NCBI RefSeq assembly: GCF_001037495.1
Contig: NZ_KQ089822.1
Location: forward strand, 3,863,938 to 3,927,937
From: Citrobacter sp. MGH106
GTDB lineage: Bacteria; Pseudomonadota; Gammaproteobacteria; Enterobacterales; Enterobacteriaceae
Direction of reading: 5' to 3'
Length of the DNA: 64,000 bases
Translations under genes and position numbers: made by a program
In this document: positions 17,992-26,682 of the stretch, one piece after another
How the letters are laid out: the number at the start of each line of letters is the position of its first letter
Position numbering within the stretch: the stretch's first letter is position 1
The notes under the pieces: model-generated
The model's input: the letters and a program-made list of their open reading frames with translations, nothing else
Told to the model about the DNA's origin: nothing
Databases searched by the model: none

Positions 17992-19344
17992 ATGGAAAGG
18001 AAGCAACAGCCAAAGGTCTGCGTACATCTTCTTGATAAAGAAAAACCGTATTACTTTTCGCCTGAGCAACAAAAATCCGCGCCACCCAACTTTTTCCAGC
18101 ACTCACTTAAACTTGCCAGGGATAACCGCAATTACATTGCGACCTGCTGCTGTGATCCAGCTCAGGAACTTAAGCTTTATGTCAGAAGCAACAAAGGCTC
18201 CGGCCCATTCACTCTCTGTCGTAACCCAAACACCGGTCCTCGGCACAAACCATCCTGCTCATACTACTCTCGTATAAATACTGATAGTGGTGCAAAAGCA
18301 TATTCATCAGCGGCTGTCAGGGAAGAAGAGGACGGAACCCTTCGTATCGGATTAGATTTTTCGTTACGCGTATCGACGTCGGACCCTGAACGCGCAGCTC
18401 CGGCTGCAATACATCCTCCAAGGGAAAGAAAGCAAGTCGAACGTCTTAGGAAAATGAAGATGTTAGGTCTTCTTCATTTGCTTTGGGAAAATACAGGGCT
18501 AAACGAATGGGCTCCATATCTGGAAGGAAAGAGAAAACTGACAACAGTAATGAACCGTTTGTATAAGGAAGCCAGTAGCATTAAACAAAGCCGCACAATT
18601 CTGGCCGATGTTCTATTGCGACAAGGAAACGAGCACGCCAATAAGAAGGCTGTGAATTACGCCTGTGCGAAAAGTCGCCGTCTGATCGCTATCTCAGAAC
18701 TTAATGCATGGTCTCCAACTATGAATGTTGGCAATAATCTGCCTCTAGCAGGAACAACGAAGAGCAGCCCTCCTGCCGGGATGCCTTATCTCACCATCGA
18801 TAGTTCACGTTGGGAAAGGTCCTTAGCCAGATTTCCACGTGATGTAGCATGGTGGCAGCGTGGTGGTAAAATCATTGCTATTGCTGTCACCGACGTACCT
18901 GTAAAAAAAATAGCTGAAAAGTCTGGCCAGGAATATTTTTCCGCAAGTGTTCGTCAGGTTGTTTTAATGATGGTGAGTGAACAGTGGATTCCACTCGATT
19001 CAGCTTACGAAGGGATCATTGAAGAAAAGCTAGCTAAGGAACGACGCGAGTTTATCAAGCCATTGATTTATGATTCTGCAGAAGATCAATACCATCCCGA
19101 CTTCATACTCACCGATGTCAATGGTTCAGACTTCGTTCCCCTCGAAGTATGGGGGCTGGATACTGAAGATTATTTACAGCACAGGACCGTGAAAGAAAAA
19201 TGGTATCAACAGGAGTTTGATGATACTTGGTGGTCATGGGACGCTGTAAGGCATCCGAGAAGCGATGAAATACCGACCTTCCCACAACGAAAAAAACATT
19301 ACGAATCCAAGTATCCAGTAGAAAAAATGGAAACCAAGTGTTAA
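17992..19344 (+). CDS. DUF1173 family protein
   Basis: A 450-residue protein with the DUF1173 signature: an N-terminal cysteine-rich part (CCCDPAQELKLYVR, then LCRNPNTGPRHKPSCSYYS) that looks metal-binding, and a C-terminal QWIPLDSAYEGIIEEKLAKE...FIKPLIYD region. Near the end, YHPDFILTD followed by PLEVWGLD resembles the metal site of PD-(D/E)XK nucleases, with tryptophan in place of the usual lysine. AGGTGA sits 5 bp before the ATG. DUF1173 proteins are found on integrative elements and plasmids with unknown function. A nuclease role is inference. Confidence 0.75.
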   Translation: MERKQQPKVCVHLLDKEKPYYFSPEQQKSAPPNFFQHSLKLARDNRNYIATCCCDPAQELKLYVRSNKGSGPFTLCRNPNTGPRHKPSCSYYSRINTDSGAKAYSSAAVREEEDGTLRIGLDFSLRVSTSDPERAAPAAIHPPRERKQVERLRKMKMLGLLHLLWENTGLNEWAPYLEGKRKLTTVMNRLYKEASSIKQSRTILADVLLRQGNEHANKKAVNYACAKSRRLIAISELNAWSPTMNVGNNLPLAGTTKSSPPAGMPYLTIDSSRWERSLARFPRDVAWWQRGGKIIAIAVTDVPVKKIAEKSGQEYFSASVRQVVLMMVSEQWIPLDSAYEGIIEEKLAKERREFIKPLIYDSAEDQYHPDFILTDVNGSDFVPLEVWGLDTEDYLQHRTVKEKWYQQEFDDTWWSWDAVRHPRSDEIPTFPQRKKHYESKYPVEKMETKC

Positions 19345-19864
19345 ATGCCATTCTGAAGGGGAAAGCGGGCAGAATAACGCTAAATGGAGGTGTGCCAGCA
19401 AAGCTGGTGAACTGTTTTTCAGTCCTATGAAGATTTACTGAGTACAGCAATCTGGAGCCGCATTCATAACCTTTCACAATTAAGAGCTTGTACATACAGC
19501 TGAAAAACCACAGGTTCAGCATGAATCATAACTGCATCTTAATCTGCCCATACCACATCAATTGCACCCATCCACAGTGATGTAAAGCTGATGTTGTGTT
19601 TGGTGCAAGATTTGCTGGCATGGCACTAAACAATGTCCTGTTTGTTTCAACTGGATTTATGCATTATCAGGTTATGTTAATAAAACATTGTGAGAATAAG
19701 CCCAGAATCGGGCTTCAATAAAACGTTAAATTATTCATTGCTAAGTTGCCAGTGTAGTTTGCAGGAAATATTCGGTAAATATGCAGCCGCAAGGGGCTAA
19801 TCAATATGTCATTTTATCGTGTTACGTCTCGTCGACTGAGAAGTAACCAAAAAGGTATATGTTA
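19345..19864. other. intergenic region between DUF1173 and HNH genes
   Basis: About 520 bp with no credible ORF on either strand. A short inverted repeat AAGCCC/GGGCTT near 19700 lacks a T-tract. A promoter for the HNH-Gabija set is expected here, but I cannot assign it. Confidence 0.5.
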
Positions 19865-20611
19865 ATGACGCAACGGTATACGCCGGAACAAGCCGAACGG
19901 ATGAAAAAAAGGCGATATTGGGTATACGTGGATAGCGAGCGTTTCAGCAGCGCAGCGGCAGCGAACAAATACGTGGGTGAAAACATTTTTCATGCCGCGT
20001 GGCGTGCCGACCTTATTGCTGAATCCGGCGGAGAGGCGATGCAGATCGGTGACAAAACAAAGTCTGTCAGGCGCGGCAATCATACCGTTGTGCTGGAGCG
20101 TCGGGGTGACCTGTCGGATAAATCTGTCCGTGATTACAACGCCGCGCGCAGGAAGTTGTTGAATGCTGGCTGGCGCGACGATGAGCTTGACGAGATGGAA
20201 AATGGCGAGCTTTATTCGCAATATAAAAGCGAGTTAGAGCGCGAGCGGTTATTGGTACCGCATTTTTCTGGTTATGAAAAAAAGTACTCTCGAGTGGAGA
20301 TCCGCCCGGCACAAGGGCGTTTCAGACGCGAAGTGATGTCAAACTGGGAAAATCAGTGTGCCATTACTGGTACACGACTTGCTCTTGAGGCTGCACATAT
20401 CGTAAGTCACGCAAGCGGCGGCACTGCGAGTGTGGAAAACGGCATCTGCCTTGCTGCGGATTTGCATACACTGCTGGATTCTGGCCACCTGCTTATTCTT
20501 GATGGCATTATCCACCTGTCGGATGAAGCAAAAGACGATCTCCGCTACGTAACTTTGGAAGGTTCTTTGCTGCGAGTCCCGCGCGTCAAAGTTCATTTCC
20601 CGGCACTTTAA
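19865..20611 (+). CDS. HNH endonuclease
   Basis: A 248-residue protein ending in an HNH nuclease domain: CAITGTRLALEAAHIVSHASGG followed by ENGICLAADLHTLLDSGHL, with the paired histidines and the asparagine expected for the fold. The N-terminal 150 residues are charged and helical and may recognise DNA or a modified base; I cannot assign the specificity. AAGG lies 9 bp before the chosen ATG (an ATG two codons earlier is too close). It sits 82 bp upstream of gajA on the same strand, so it may be a third gene of the defence cluster or an independent restriction enzyme. Confidence 0.82.
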   Translation: MTQRYTPEQAERMKKRRYWVYVDSERFSSAAAANKYVGENIFHAAWRADLIAESGGEAMQIGDKTKSVRRGNHTVVLERRGDLSDKSVRDYNAARRKLLNAGWRDDELDEMENGELYSQYKSELERERLLVPHFSGYEKKYSRVEIRPAQGRFRREVMSNWENQCAITGTRLALEAAHIVSHASGGTASVENGICLAADLHTLLDSGHLLILDGIIHLSDEAKDDLRYVTLEGSLLRVPRVKVHFPAL

Positions 20612-20693
20612 CGAGTTTGAACTCAAAACGTAATGCCATCCTTTCGTTAAATCCACGATGCATGAAATGAGAGAATGCGACTAAGGAGAGAAC

Positions 20694-22763
20694 GTGTATT
20701 TGAAGCACATCAGCGCACGCAACTATCGTGCCTTTGGAGATAGTGTATCCGCACCTGAACTAGACTGGGAGCTTAATCCGGGACTCAACATTCTTGTGGG
20801 AGAAAATGATGCAGGAAAGACCTGTATCGTTGATGCTATCCGTCAGATATTGCTGACGACCAGTTATGAAAACATTCGGCTCTTCGAGCAGGATTTTCAT
20901 ATTCACGGTTTAACTCGTTCTAATAACCTTTGTATCCAAGCTACTCTATGTGGGCTAAGTACCGACCAGGAAGCCTCAGTTCTTGAATGGTTGACACTTG
21001 GTGAAGATGGAACTTGCTCGCTCATTCTACATCTTGAGGCACGCTTTCATCCCCCCCAGGCCACTAAGCGTCCGCGTGTTGAAACAATTGTTCGAACTGG
21101 AATAAATGGCAGTGGTCCAGAAGTGGGTTACGCGGTAAGAGAACTGGTGCGGGCAACCTACTTAAAACCCTTACGCGACGCTGAAGCGGAGTTGAGTTCA
21201 GGTCGCCAATCACGTCTGTCACAGATTCTTAGTGCACATAACCAGATTGCTGGCCAAGAAGTAAACGACTTTGATCAGACAATGCCAACTAACATCCCTA
21301 CGAAACTGGTCGGTTTGATGGCATTCACCCAGCACCACCTTGGTCAGCATCAAGTCATTAAAAGCGTGGAAAAGGACATTAATGACAACTACTTGAGCCA
21401 ATTTGCGTTTTCAGGGGATGTAATTCAGTCTCGCATCCGTATCGCCCCCAATTTAGCACTCGCACCTATTCTGGAGAAGTTCGAACTATCGCTGCTTCCC
21501 GGAGCACACATTGATCCTGATAATCGGTGTGCTCGCGGTCTTGGGTACAACAATGCATTGTTTATGGCCACTGAACTGGTGCTGCTACGAGATGGCGAAG
21601 AACTGGGCCTCCTTCTCGTTGAGGAACCGGAGGCGCACCTCCACCCTCAATTGCAAGAGCGCGTGATGAATCTCCTGAAAGAGCACTCTAACGATGATCA
21701 GGCACATAAGCGCGTTCAGGTCATTATGACGACGCACAGCCCATCTTTGGTATCAACTGCTCGCATTGAAGACATGACACTGGTGCACAAGGCACATACT
21801 TTTCCCTTAGCTGTCGGCAGGACGAAACTCAAACGAACAGATTACTCTTTTCTTCGCCGTTTTATCGATGCAACCAAGGCGAACCTCTTTTTTGCACGAG
21901 GCGTCATGATGGTGGAAGGTCCTGCTGAGGCAATCTTGCTACCAGCTATTGCAGAGATGTGCGGTCGCTCATTCTCGAAACATGGTGTCTCACTTGTTAA
22001 TGTGGGAAATACAGGGCTTTACCATTACGCCCGTATTCTCCAACGGGAAGGAACCGGCCCGGATATCCCAATTCCGGTCGTATGTCTGACAGACCGGGAC
22101 ATTGTACCTGACGTTGCTAAAAGCTATGTCTCAAAACCCGATAAGGGTAAGCGCTTCGATTCTGATTATGACTCCGATGAAATGAAGCAAGTAGTTCAAA
22201 GCAAGAAGGACCGTGCGGAAGGTGGAAATACGATCGTCTGCGTATCTGATCGTTGGACACTAGAATATGATCTTGCACACTATGGTTGTGCCAAGCTGAT
22301 GTACCTCGCCATTTCCCTTGCCGTAAAAGCAAAGTCTCGCGATGAAAGATTAGAAGAAGACGACGAAGTTGAGACACTTGCGGCGGAAGAGAAAAACTGG
22401 CTAGCACTGGAGGCTGCGGGTCACTCCAATGAGGCTCTCGCTGCAATTATTTATCAGCCTCTTCAAGAGAAAAAAGCTTCGAAAGCCATAGCAGCTCAGT
22501 ATGCGGCTTATCTGGTTTGTACAGGCGCATATGGCACGGATGACGAACTGTTCAATAAACTACCGCCATATTTGCAAACTGCTCTATCGCACCTGACGAT
22601 AGATCCCAAATCCAAATCCACATCCAAATCCTCAGCGAGGCCGGGGGCTGTATCCGGAGCTTCCATATCGACAGGTGCAACAGGTGCAACTGCGGCGACA
22701 GTAACAACAACCATGCAGGCAAGCTCTACCGTTCTGTCTAACGTAACTATAAACGGTAATTAG
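20694..22763 (+). CDS. gajA: Gabija protein GajA (OLD-family ATPase-TOPRIM nuclease)
   Basis: A 689-residue OLD-family protein: ABC-type ATPase with Walker A GENDAGKT (about 36-43), Walker B LLLVEEPEAHLHP (about 306-318) and a TTHSPSL switch, then a TOPRIM nuclease domain with MMVEGPAEAILLPA (about 405) and CLTDRD (about 464). In Gabija, GajA is a nucleotide-sensing DNA nicking enzyme that forms a complex with GajB to stop phage. The GTG start is fixed by AAGGAGAG just upstream. Unlike the classical GajA (about 580 aa), this one ends in a 50-residue Ser/Ala/Thr/Gly-rich tail. gajB follows after 10 bp. Confidence 0.9.
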   Translation: MYLKHISARNYRAFGDSVSAPELDWELNPGLNILVGENDAGKTCIVDAIRQILLTTSYENIRLFEQDFHIHGLTRSNNLCIQATLCGLSTDQEASVLEWLTLGEDGTCSLILHLEARFHPPQATKRPRVETIVRTGINGSGPEVGYAVRELVRATYLKPLRDAEAELSSGRQSRLSQILSAHNQIAGQEVNDFDQTMPTNIPTKLVGLMAFTQHHLGQHQVIKSVEKDINDNYLSQFAFSGDVIQSRIRIAPNLALAPILEKFELSLLPGAHIDPDNRCARGLGYNNALFMATELVLLRDGEELGLLLVEEPEAHLHPQLQERVMNLLKEHSNDDQAHKRVQVIMTTHSPSLVSTARIEDMTLVHKAHTFPLAVGRTKLKRTDYSFLRRFIDATKANLFFARGVMMVEGPAEAILLPAIAEMCGRSFSKHGVSLVNVGNTGLYHYARILQREGTGPDIPIPVVCLTDRDIVPDVAKSYVSKPDKGKRFDSDYDSDEMKQVVQSKKDRAEGGNTIVCVSDRWTLEYDLAHYGCAKLMYLAISLAVKAKSRDERLEEDDEVETLAAEEKNWLALEAAGHSNEALAAIIYQPLQEKKASKAIAAQYAAYLVCTGAYGTDDELFNKLPPYLQTALSHLTIDPKSKSTSKSSARPGAVSGASISTGATGATAATVTTTMQASSTVLSNVTINGN

Positions 22764-22773
22764 GAGACCAGAA

Positions 22774-24696
22774 ATGAGTGCTGTCCATCTATCTCCAAAC
22801 GACTTAGCCGAATTGACGACACTAGCCAAAGACCTGAACTTCGACGATGCTGAGCGTCGTTCTGCCCTACTTGAAAACGGATCGCGTGATTTTAATGCAG
22901 TACCTGGGAGTGGGAAGACATCGCTGCTTGCTGCAAAACTTTTGTTGCTGGCTAGGAAATGGCCTCATGCAAGAAGAGGCATATGTGTCCTAAGTCATAC
23001 TAACGTTGCTCGTAATGAGATAGCACATCGCCTGGCGGGAACGGTCGAAGGATCTCAGCTTCTGAACTACCCCCATTTCATTGGTACTATCCATAGTTTC
23101 GTCAATCATTTCTTTGCTATGCCCTTACTGCGTAGCTTGGGAGAGAAAATTGATGTTATTGATGATCTGGTGTTCGCGGATAAAGCTCGTTCTCTATTGC
23201 TGACTAGAAAATTTGCAGGCCTTCGCACTTATCTGGAAAACCAGAGGAATGGGGAAGGTATCGCCACTACGCTTTTCTATCGAACGGCGGCGCTTAGCGT
23301 GCATGTTGAAAGTGGCAACCTTCCTGCATCGCATACAAAGTCTTACAACTCACTGATAGAGCTGAAGAATATTCTTTCTGCTCAGGGTATTTTTCGTCAT
23401 CGTGACATGTTTGCATTTGCTGACCTAGCGCTCCAGACCTGCCCGAGGCTTCTTGATGTTGTCCATCGTCGCTTCCCGATGGTGTTCATCGACGAAATGC
23501 AAGATACCTCTTGGGATCAAGAGTCATTGTTAAATAGTATTTTCGATAGCCGGTCAGTGATGCAGCGTTTTGGGGACATCGATCAGAAGATTCTTTCCGA
23601 TGAAGAACAGGCTGAATTACTCACATTCCCTAGGGCGGGATATGGATGCATAAGTACCAGCAAACGGTTTGGTAAAGCAATTTCCGATGCTGTAGGGTGT
23701 GTCCGCGTCAGTGGCGAGGCTGTTGTTGGTGAGGGCGAAGATGCCCATGCTCCCGTCCTCATCCTGTACAAAACGGATAGTGCAATCAAAGTGGTTGAAC
23801 GCTTCGGTCGAATCGTTATTGGCCATTTGAGCGAAGACAACATTGGTGAACGAGAGGTTAAGGCGATGAGCGCTCGCAAAACCGGTGAGAGCAACGTTGA
23901 TGCAGGTCGTCACCTTCTTGATTACTGTCCAACATATGGCGGAGACAAACTAACTGCGGGAATACGTTCCGAAAGTTTCTGGAGTCTTGTCGGAGACAGT
24001 AAAGGAACTTTGAAAGAAACATCGTTGAGTTCCAGAGTTTCTGACGTTCGCAGAGCATTATTGCTTGTTCTGCGCGCAGCTGGAGCATCGTTTGTGCAAG
24101 ACATTCGTGATGCACGAATGCTTCCACGAGCGGCAAAAACTATTACGCCCGCAGGGACAATTGATAAGTTAACACGGCAGCTCGCATTGTCCGGAGAAGA
24201 ACTTTGTTCAGATGGCCATCAAGATGCACTAATAAAGCTGCTTTACACGCAACTAAAGCCATACTTTCCCGATGAGCTAAGCCTTGAAATATTCAAAGGA
24301 CTGGGCATTTTTAAAGAAGCAGGTGAGAAGCAGATACTGAACACTTCTACCTCAGCGAGATGTGAAATTAGTTTTGAGGGAAGGACCCTCGACATTGGGC
24401 TCGGTACGGTTGCAGGGATGAAAGGCGAAACTCATGCTGCATCTTTGATACTGGAATCCTATGGCGGGACCAGTCGTAAGTTCGATGTTGCTCTTGGACT
24501 CGAGTATTTGGCAGGGACGGCGACCAAAAACATTTCGAAGCTTCCAAAAACTCAGCAGGCACAAATGCGCAACCTTTACGTAGCAATGTCTAGGCCAACG
24601 AAATTATTATGCCTTGCAGCGAACGAAAATCGAGTTTCACATGAACTACGTGATGCGCTTGTATCTAAAGGATGGATTATCGAGGAAGTAACTTGA
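22774..24696 (+). CDS. gajB: Gabija protein GajB (UvrD/Rep-like helicase)
   Basis: A 640-residue superfamily 1 helicase-like protein. Motif I is NAVPGSGKTSLL (about 41-52), motif II is VFIDEMQDTSWDQ (about 237-249), and the C-terminal NLYVAMSRPTKLL matches motif VI. In Gabija, GajB is activated by DNA ends made by GajA and depletes nucleotides, adding to abortive defence. A GGAG ribosome binding site precedes the ATG, and the gene follows gajA by 10 bp as in known Gabija operons. The last codons carry GAGGAAG, which could serve a short ORF overlapping the stop. Confidence 0.9.
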   Translation: MSAVHLSPNDLAELTTLAKDLNFDDAERRSALLENGSRDFNAVPGSGKTSLLAAKLLLLARKWPHARRGICVLSHTNVARNEIAHRLAGTVEGSQLLNYPHFIGTIHSFVNHFFAMPLLRSLGEKIDVIDDLVFADKARSLLLTRKFAGLRTYLENQRNGEGIATTLFYRTAALSVHVESGNLPASHTKSYNSLIELKNILSAQGIFRHRDMFAFADLALQTCPRLLDVVHRRFPMVFIDEMQDTSWDQESLLNSIFDSRSVMQRFGDIDQKILSDEEQAELLTFPRAGYGCISTSKRFGKAISDAVGCVRVSGEAVVGEGEDAHAPVLILYKTDSAIKVVERFGRIVIGHLSEDNIGEREVKAMSARKTGESNVDAGRHLLDYCPTYGGDKLTAGIRSESFWSLVGDSKGTLKETSLSSRVSDVRRALLLVLRAAGASFVQDIRDARMLPRAAKTITPAGTIDKLTRQLALSGEELCSDGHQDALIKLLYTQLKPYFPDELSLEIFKGLGIFKEAGEKQILNTSTSARCEISFEGRTLDIGLGTVAGMKGETHAASLILESYGGTSRKFDVALGLEYLAGTATKNISKLPKTQQAQMRNLYVAMSRPTKLLCLAANENRVSHELRDALVSKGWIIEEVT

Positions 24697-24930
24697 AAAG
24701 CACGTACCTAAATGACGAATCAATCCCATTGCTTAAGAAATCCCGGACAATTTACCATAATTATCTCATTTACAATGACGAGATTTATACGTGGCGTAAG
24801 CAATTTGGCGGTATGGAGGAGGCAGAAACTAAGTGATTTAATGCCCTTAAGAATGAGAGCGCAAGGTCAAGTAGTGCTCACTGAGTCGACGCTAAAGAAC
24901 CTAAACTTTCGATACTTCCCCCCCCCCTTA
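24693..24930 (+). pseudogene. IS3-family transposase orfA remnant
   Basis: A TTG-started frame overlapping the gajB stop contains IYTWRKQFGGMEEAETK, then a stop. Continuing in the same frame gives NALKNE, and a shifted frame gives LTESTLKNL. This order matches the end of the helix-turn-helix and the leucine-zipper of IS3-family OrfA proteins (IYRWRK-FGGM ... KRLK-LE-EN ... L-AE--LE-L). At least one stop and one frameshift break it, and no orfB or terminal repeats are nearby. As an alternative, the first 47 codons could be a small protein coupled to gajB. Confidence 0.5.
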
Positions 24931-25068
24931 CAAAGCACAATCATGGAACATAAATTGCGAATATGGTGATAGCCATTTCTAATCTTGCAGTAAATTCAAG
25001 TAATTAGCTAGTTGCCAACAACTCTTTCTAGCAGTATCATCATCAAATACTCTATTTGGGCAGAAGCA

Positions 25069-26682
25069 ATGGTTTCGAAGAAGCAATTATCAGTTCAAAG
25101 TATACGTACCGCTGCATTAGGGCTTCGTCGTTGGCGGGAGTCCAACGATTCCCAAGGAACAATGCATCTCATTCACTTCCTTGCTGCAAAATTCGCTGGC
25201 GCAAAAAAAGGCACTCCGATTTTATATACTGAGAACTCCGTTGATTTTAATTTTTGTGATAAATTCTTACGAGTCAACAATAGTAACACTCCATACTTTG
25301 ACCCATTAGGAATGAGCCATCGAATAAGTACACATCCTCATAGCAATGTAGCAACAGCTAGGAAGAAAACCTTCTCAGATAAATGGAAAGCTGGTGTTTT
25401 CACCAAAAAAGATGGTAATGAATATTTTCAATTTGAAGATGATTATATTTCCATTCTTACTAAAAACATGGCAAAACAGGGGCGTTTTACTAAAATTAAC
25501 CCAGAGGAATTAGCCTGCTGGCTCTACCGAGAATATGATTTTGAAAATGACGATGACATTGACAATGTTGTCTCAAAGATGAAATCTGATTTCAATTTCG
25601 ATGAGGAAGAGTGGCAGGCTTTATTTGCAGATAAAAATGCTGTGACGTCGAGTAAGTTAGAACAATGGGTCAAATACAATAACAAAAACGATTCCAATGT
25701 CATTATTGATATATTGACTAGAGATGTTGACGGATTTAACATTTATAATACATTAATGGCTATTAGAGAGGTTGAAGAAATGCCAATAGTAAGCCCTGAT
25801 CAAATTATTGATGCAATGCATAAGCTAAATTGCAAGCAGGTTGTTCTTCAAGGTCCACCTGGGACTGGAAAAACATATTTGGCAAAACAAACTGCGATGC
25901 AGATTATTCAAACTGACCTAACAACCTGCAGATCTAATCTATCATCAGTGGCTCCTGATAAATATTGGGGTATATTACAATTTCACCCGTCTTATGGGTA
26001 TGAAGATTTCATACAGAGAATGGTCCCTCAGCAAAAAACTGGTGAGGCGATGCATATTGAAATCGTAGATATGCCTTTTATTATCGCATGTAAAACAGCT
26101 GAATCTATCAAACCAAAGCCATTTGTATTAATAGTTGATGAAATGAACCGGGCTGATTTACAGAAAGTATTCGGTGAATTAATGTATGCTCTCGAATACA
26201 GAGAGGAACCATTGACTTTGCAATATTCTCGCGAACCATTACTAATTCCTGATAATTTATATGTAATTGGAACAATGAATACTGCTGACTCATCCGTCGT
26301 TCAAGTAGACTATGCTATCAGAAGACGATTCGTATTCTTCGATGTTCCTCCTGACTCGCAAGTTATTAGCCAGTCAATAGAAGACGAACAAACCAAAAAA
26401 GTAGCTATTGAGCTTTTTAAAGCAACAAATGCAGCTTGTAACAATCATCCACGATTTTCAATTGGACATTCTTATTTTTTACATGCTGATTTGGCTGGGT
26501 TAGTTAACAGCTTTGTCTATCAAGTACTTCCTGTGTTAAGATCATATCAAGAAAATGGTGTGATTTCAGAAGAGATGGCAGTTTATTTAAGCGGTTGGGA
26601 TGCTGAACCCATTTCCACCCGACCAAGCCGACCTGACGTGCTTATTGAAACGTTGATGTCATGGGCTAAAACATATGAATAG
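25069..26682 (+). CDS. mcrB: McrB-like AAA+ GTPase restriction subunit
   Basis: A 537-residue McrB-family protein. The C-terminal half is a GTP-dependent AAA+ motor with Walker A GPPGTGKT (about 262-269), Walker B LIVDEMNRAD (about 354), and the McrB-specific GTMNTADSS. The N-terminal 250 residues are the target-recognition part and do not look like the K-12 McrB N-domain; I cannot assign them. The ATG of MVSKKQLSV is preferred; a TTG 57 bases upstream is also in frame, and neither has a strong ribosome binding site. mcrC overlaps its end by 8 bp. Whether it reads methylated or unmethylated sites is open, given the adjacent methyltransferase. Confidence 0.85.
   Translation: MVSKKQLSVQSIRTAALGLRRWRESNDSQGTMHLIHFLAAKFAGAKKGTPILYTENSVDFNFCDKFLRVNNSNTPYFDPLGMSHRISTHPHSNVATARKKTFSDKWKAGVFTKKDGNEYFQFEDDYISILTKNMAKQGRFTKINPEELACWLYREYDFENDDDIDNVVSKMKSDFNFDEEEWQALFADKNAVTSSKLEQWVKYNNKNDSNVIIDILTRDVDGFNIYNTLMAIREVEEMPIVSPDQIIDAMHKLNCKQVVLQGPPGTGKTYLAKQTAMQIIQTDLTTCRSNLSSVAPDKYWGILQFHPSYGYEDFIQRMVPQQKTGEAMHIEIVDMPFIIACKTAESIKPKPFVLIVDEMNRADLQKVFGELMYALEYREEPLTLQYSREPLLIPDNLYVIGTMNTADSSVVQVDYAIRRRFVFFDVPPDSQVISQSIEDEQTKKVAIELFKATNAACNNHPRFSIGHSYFLHADLAGLVNSFVYQVLPVLRSYQENGVISEEMAVYLSGWDAEPISTRPSRPDVLIETLMSWAKTYE

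Noticed and set aside
19690-19715. Inverted repeat AAGCCC/GGGCTT as a terminator of the DUF1173 gene
   Set aside because: It lies over 350 bp past the stop and is followed by A-rich, not T-rich, sequence.
24712-24969. 85-codon ORF MTNQSHCLRNPG... after gajB
   Set aside because: The sense of this stretch lies in another frame (OrfA-like remnant), and this frame has no ribosome binding site or recognisable pattern.
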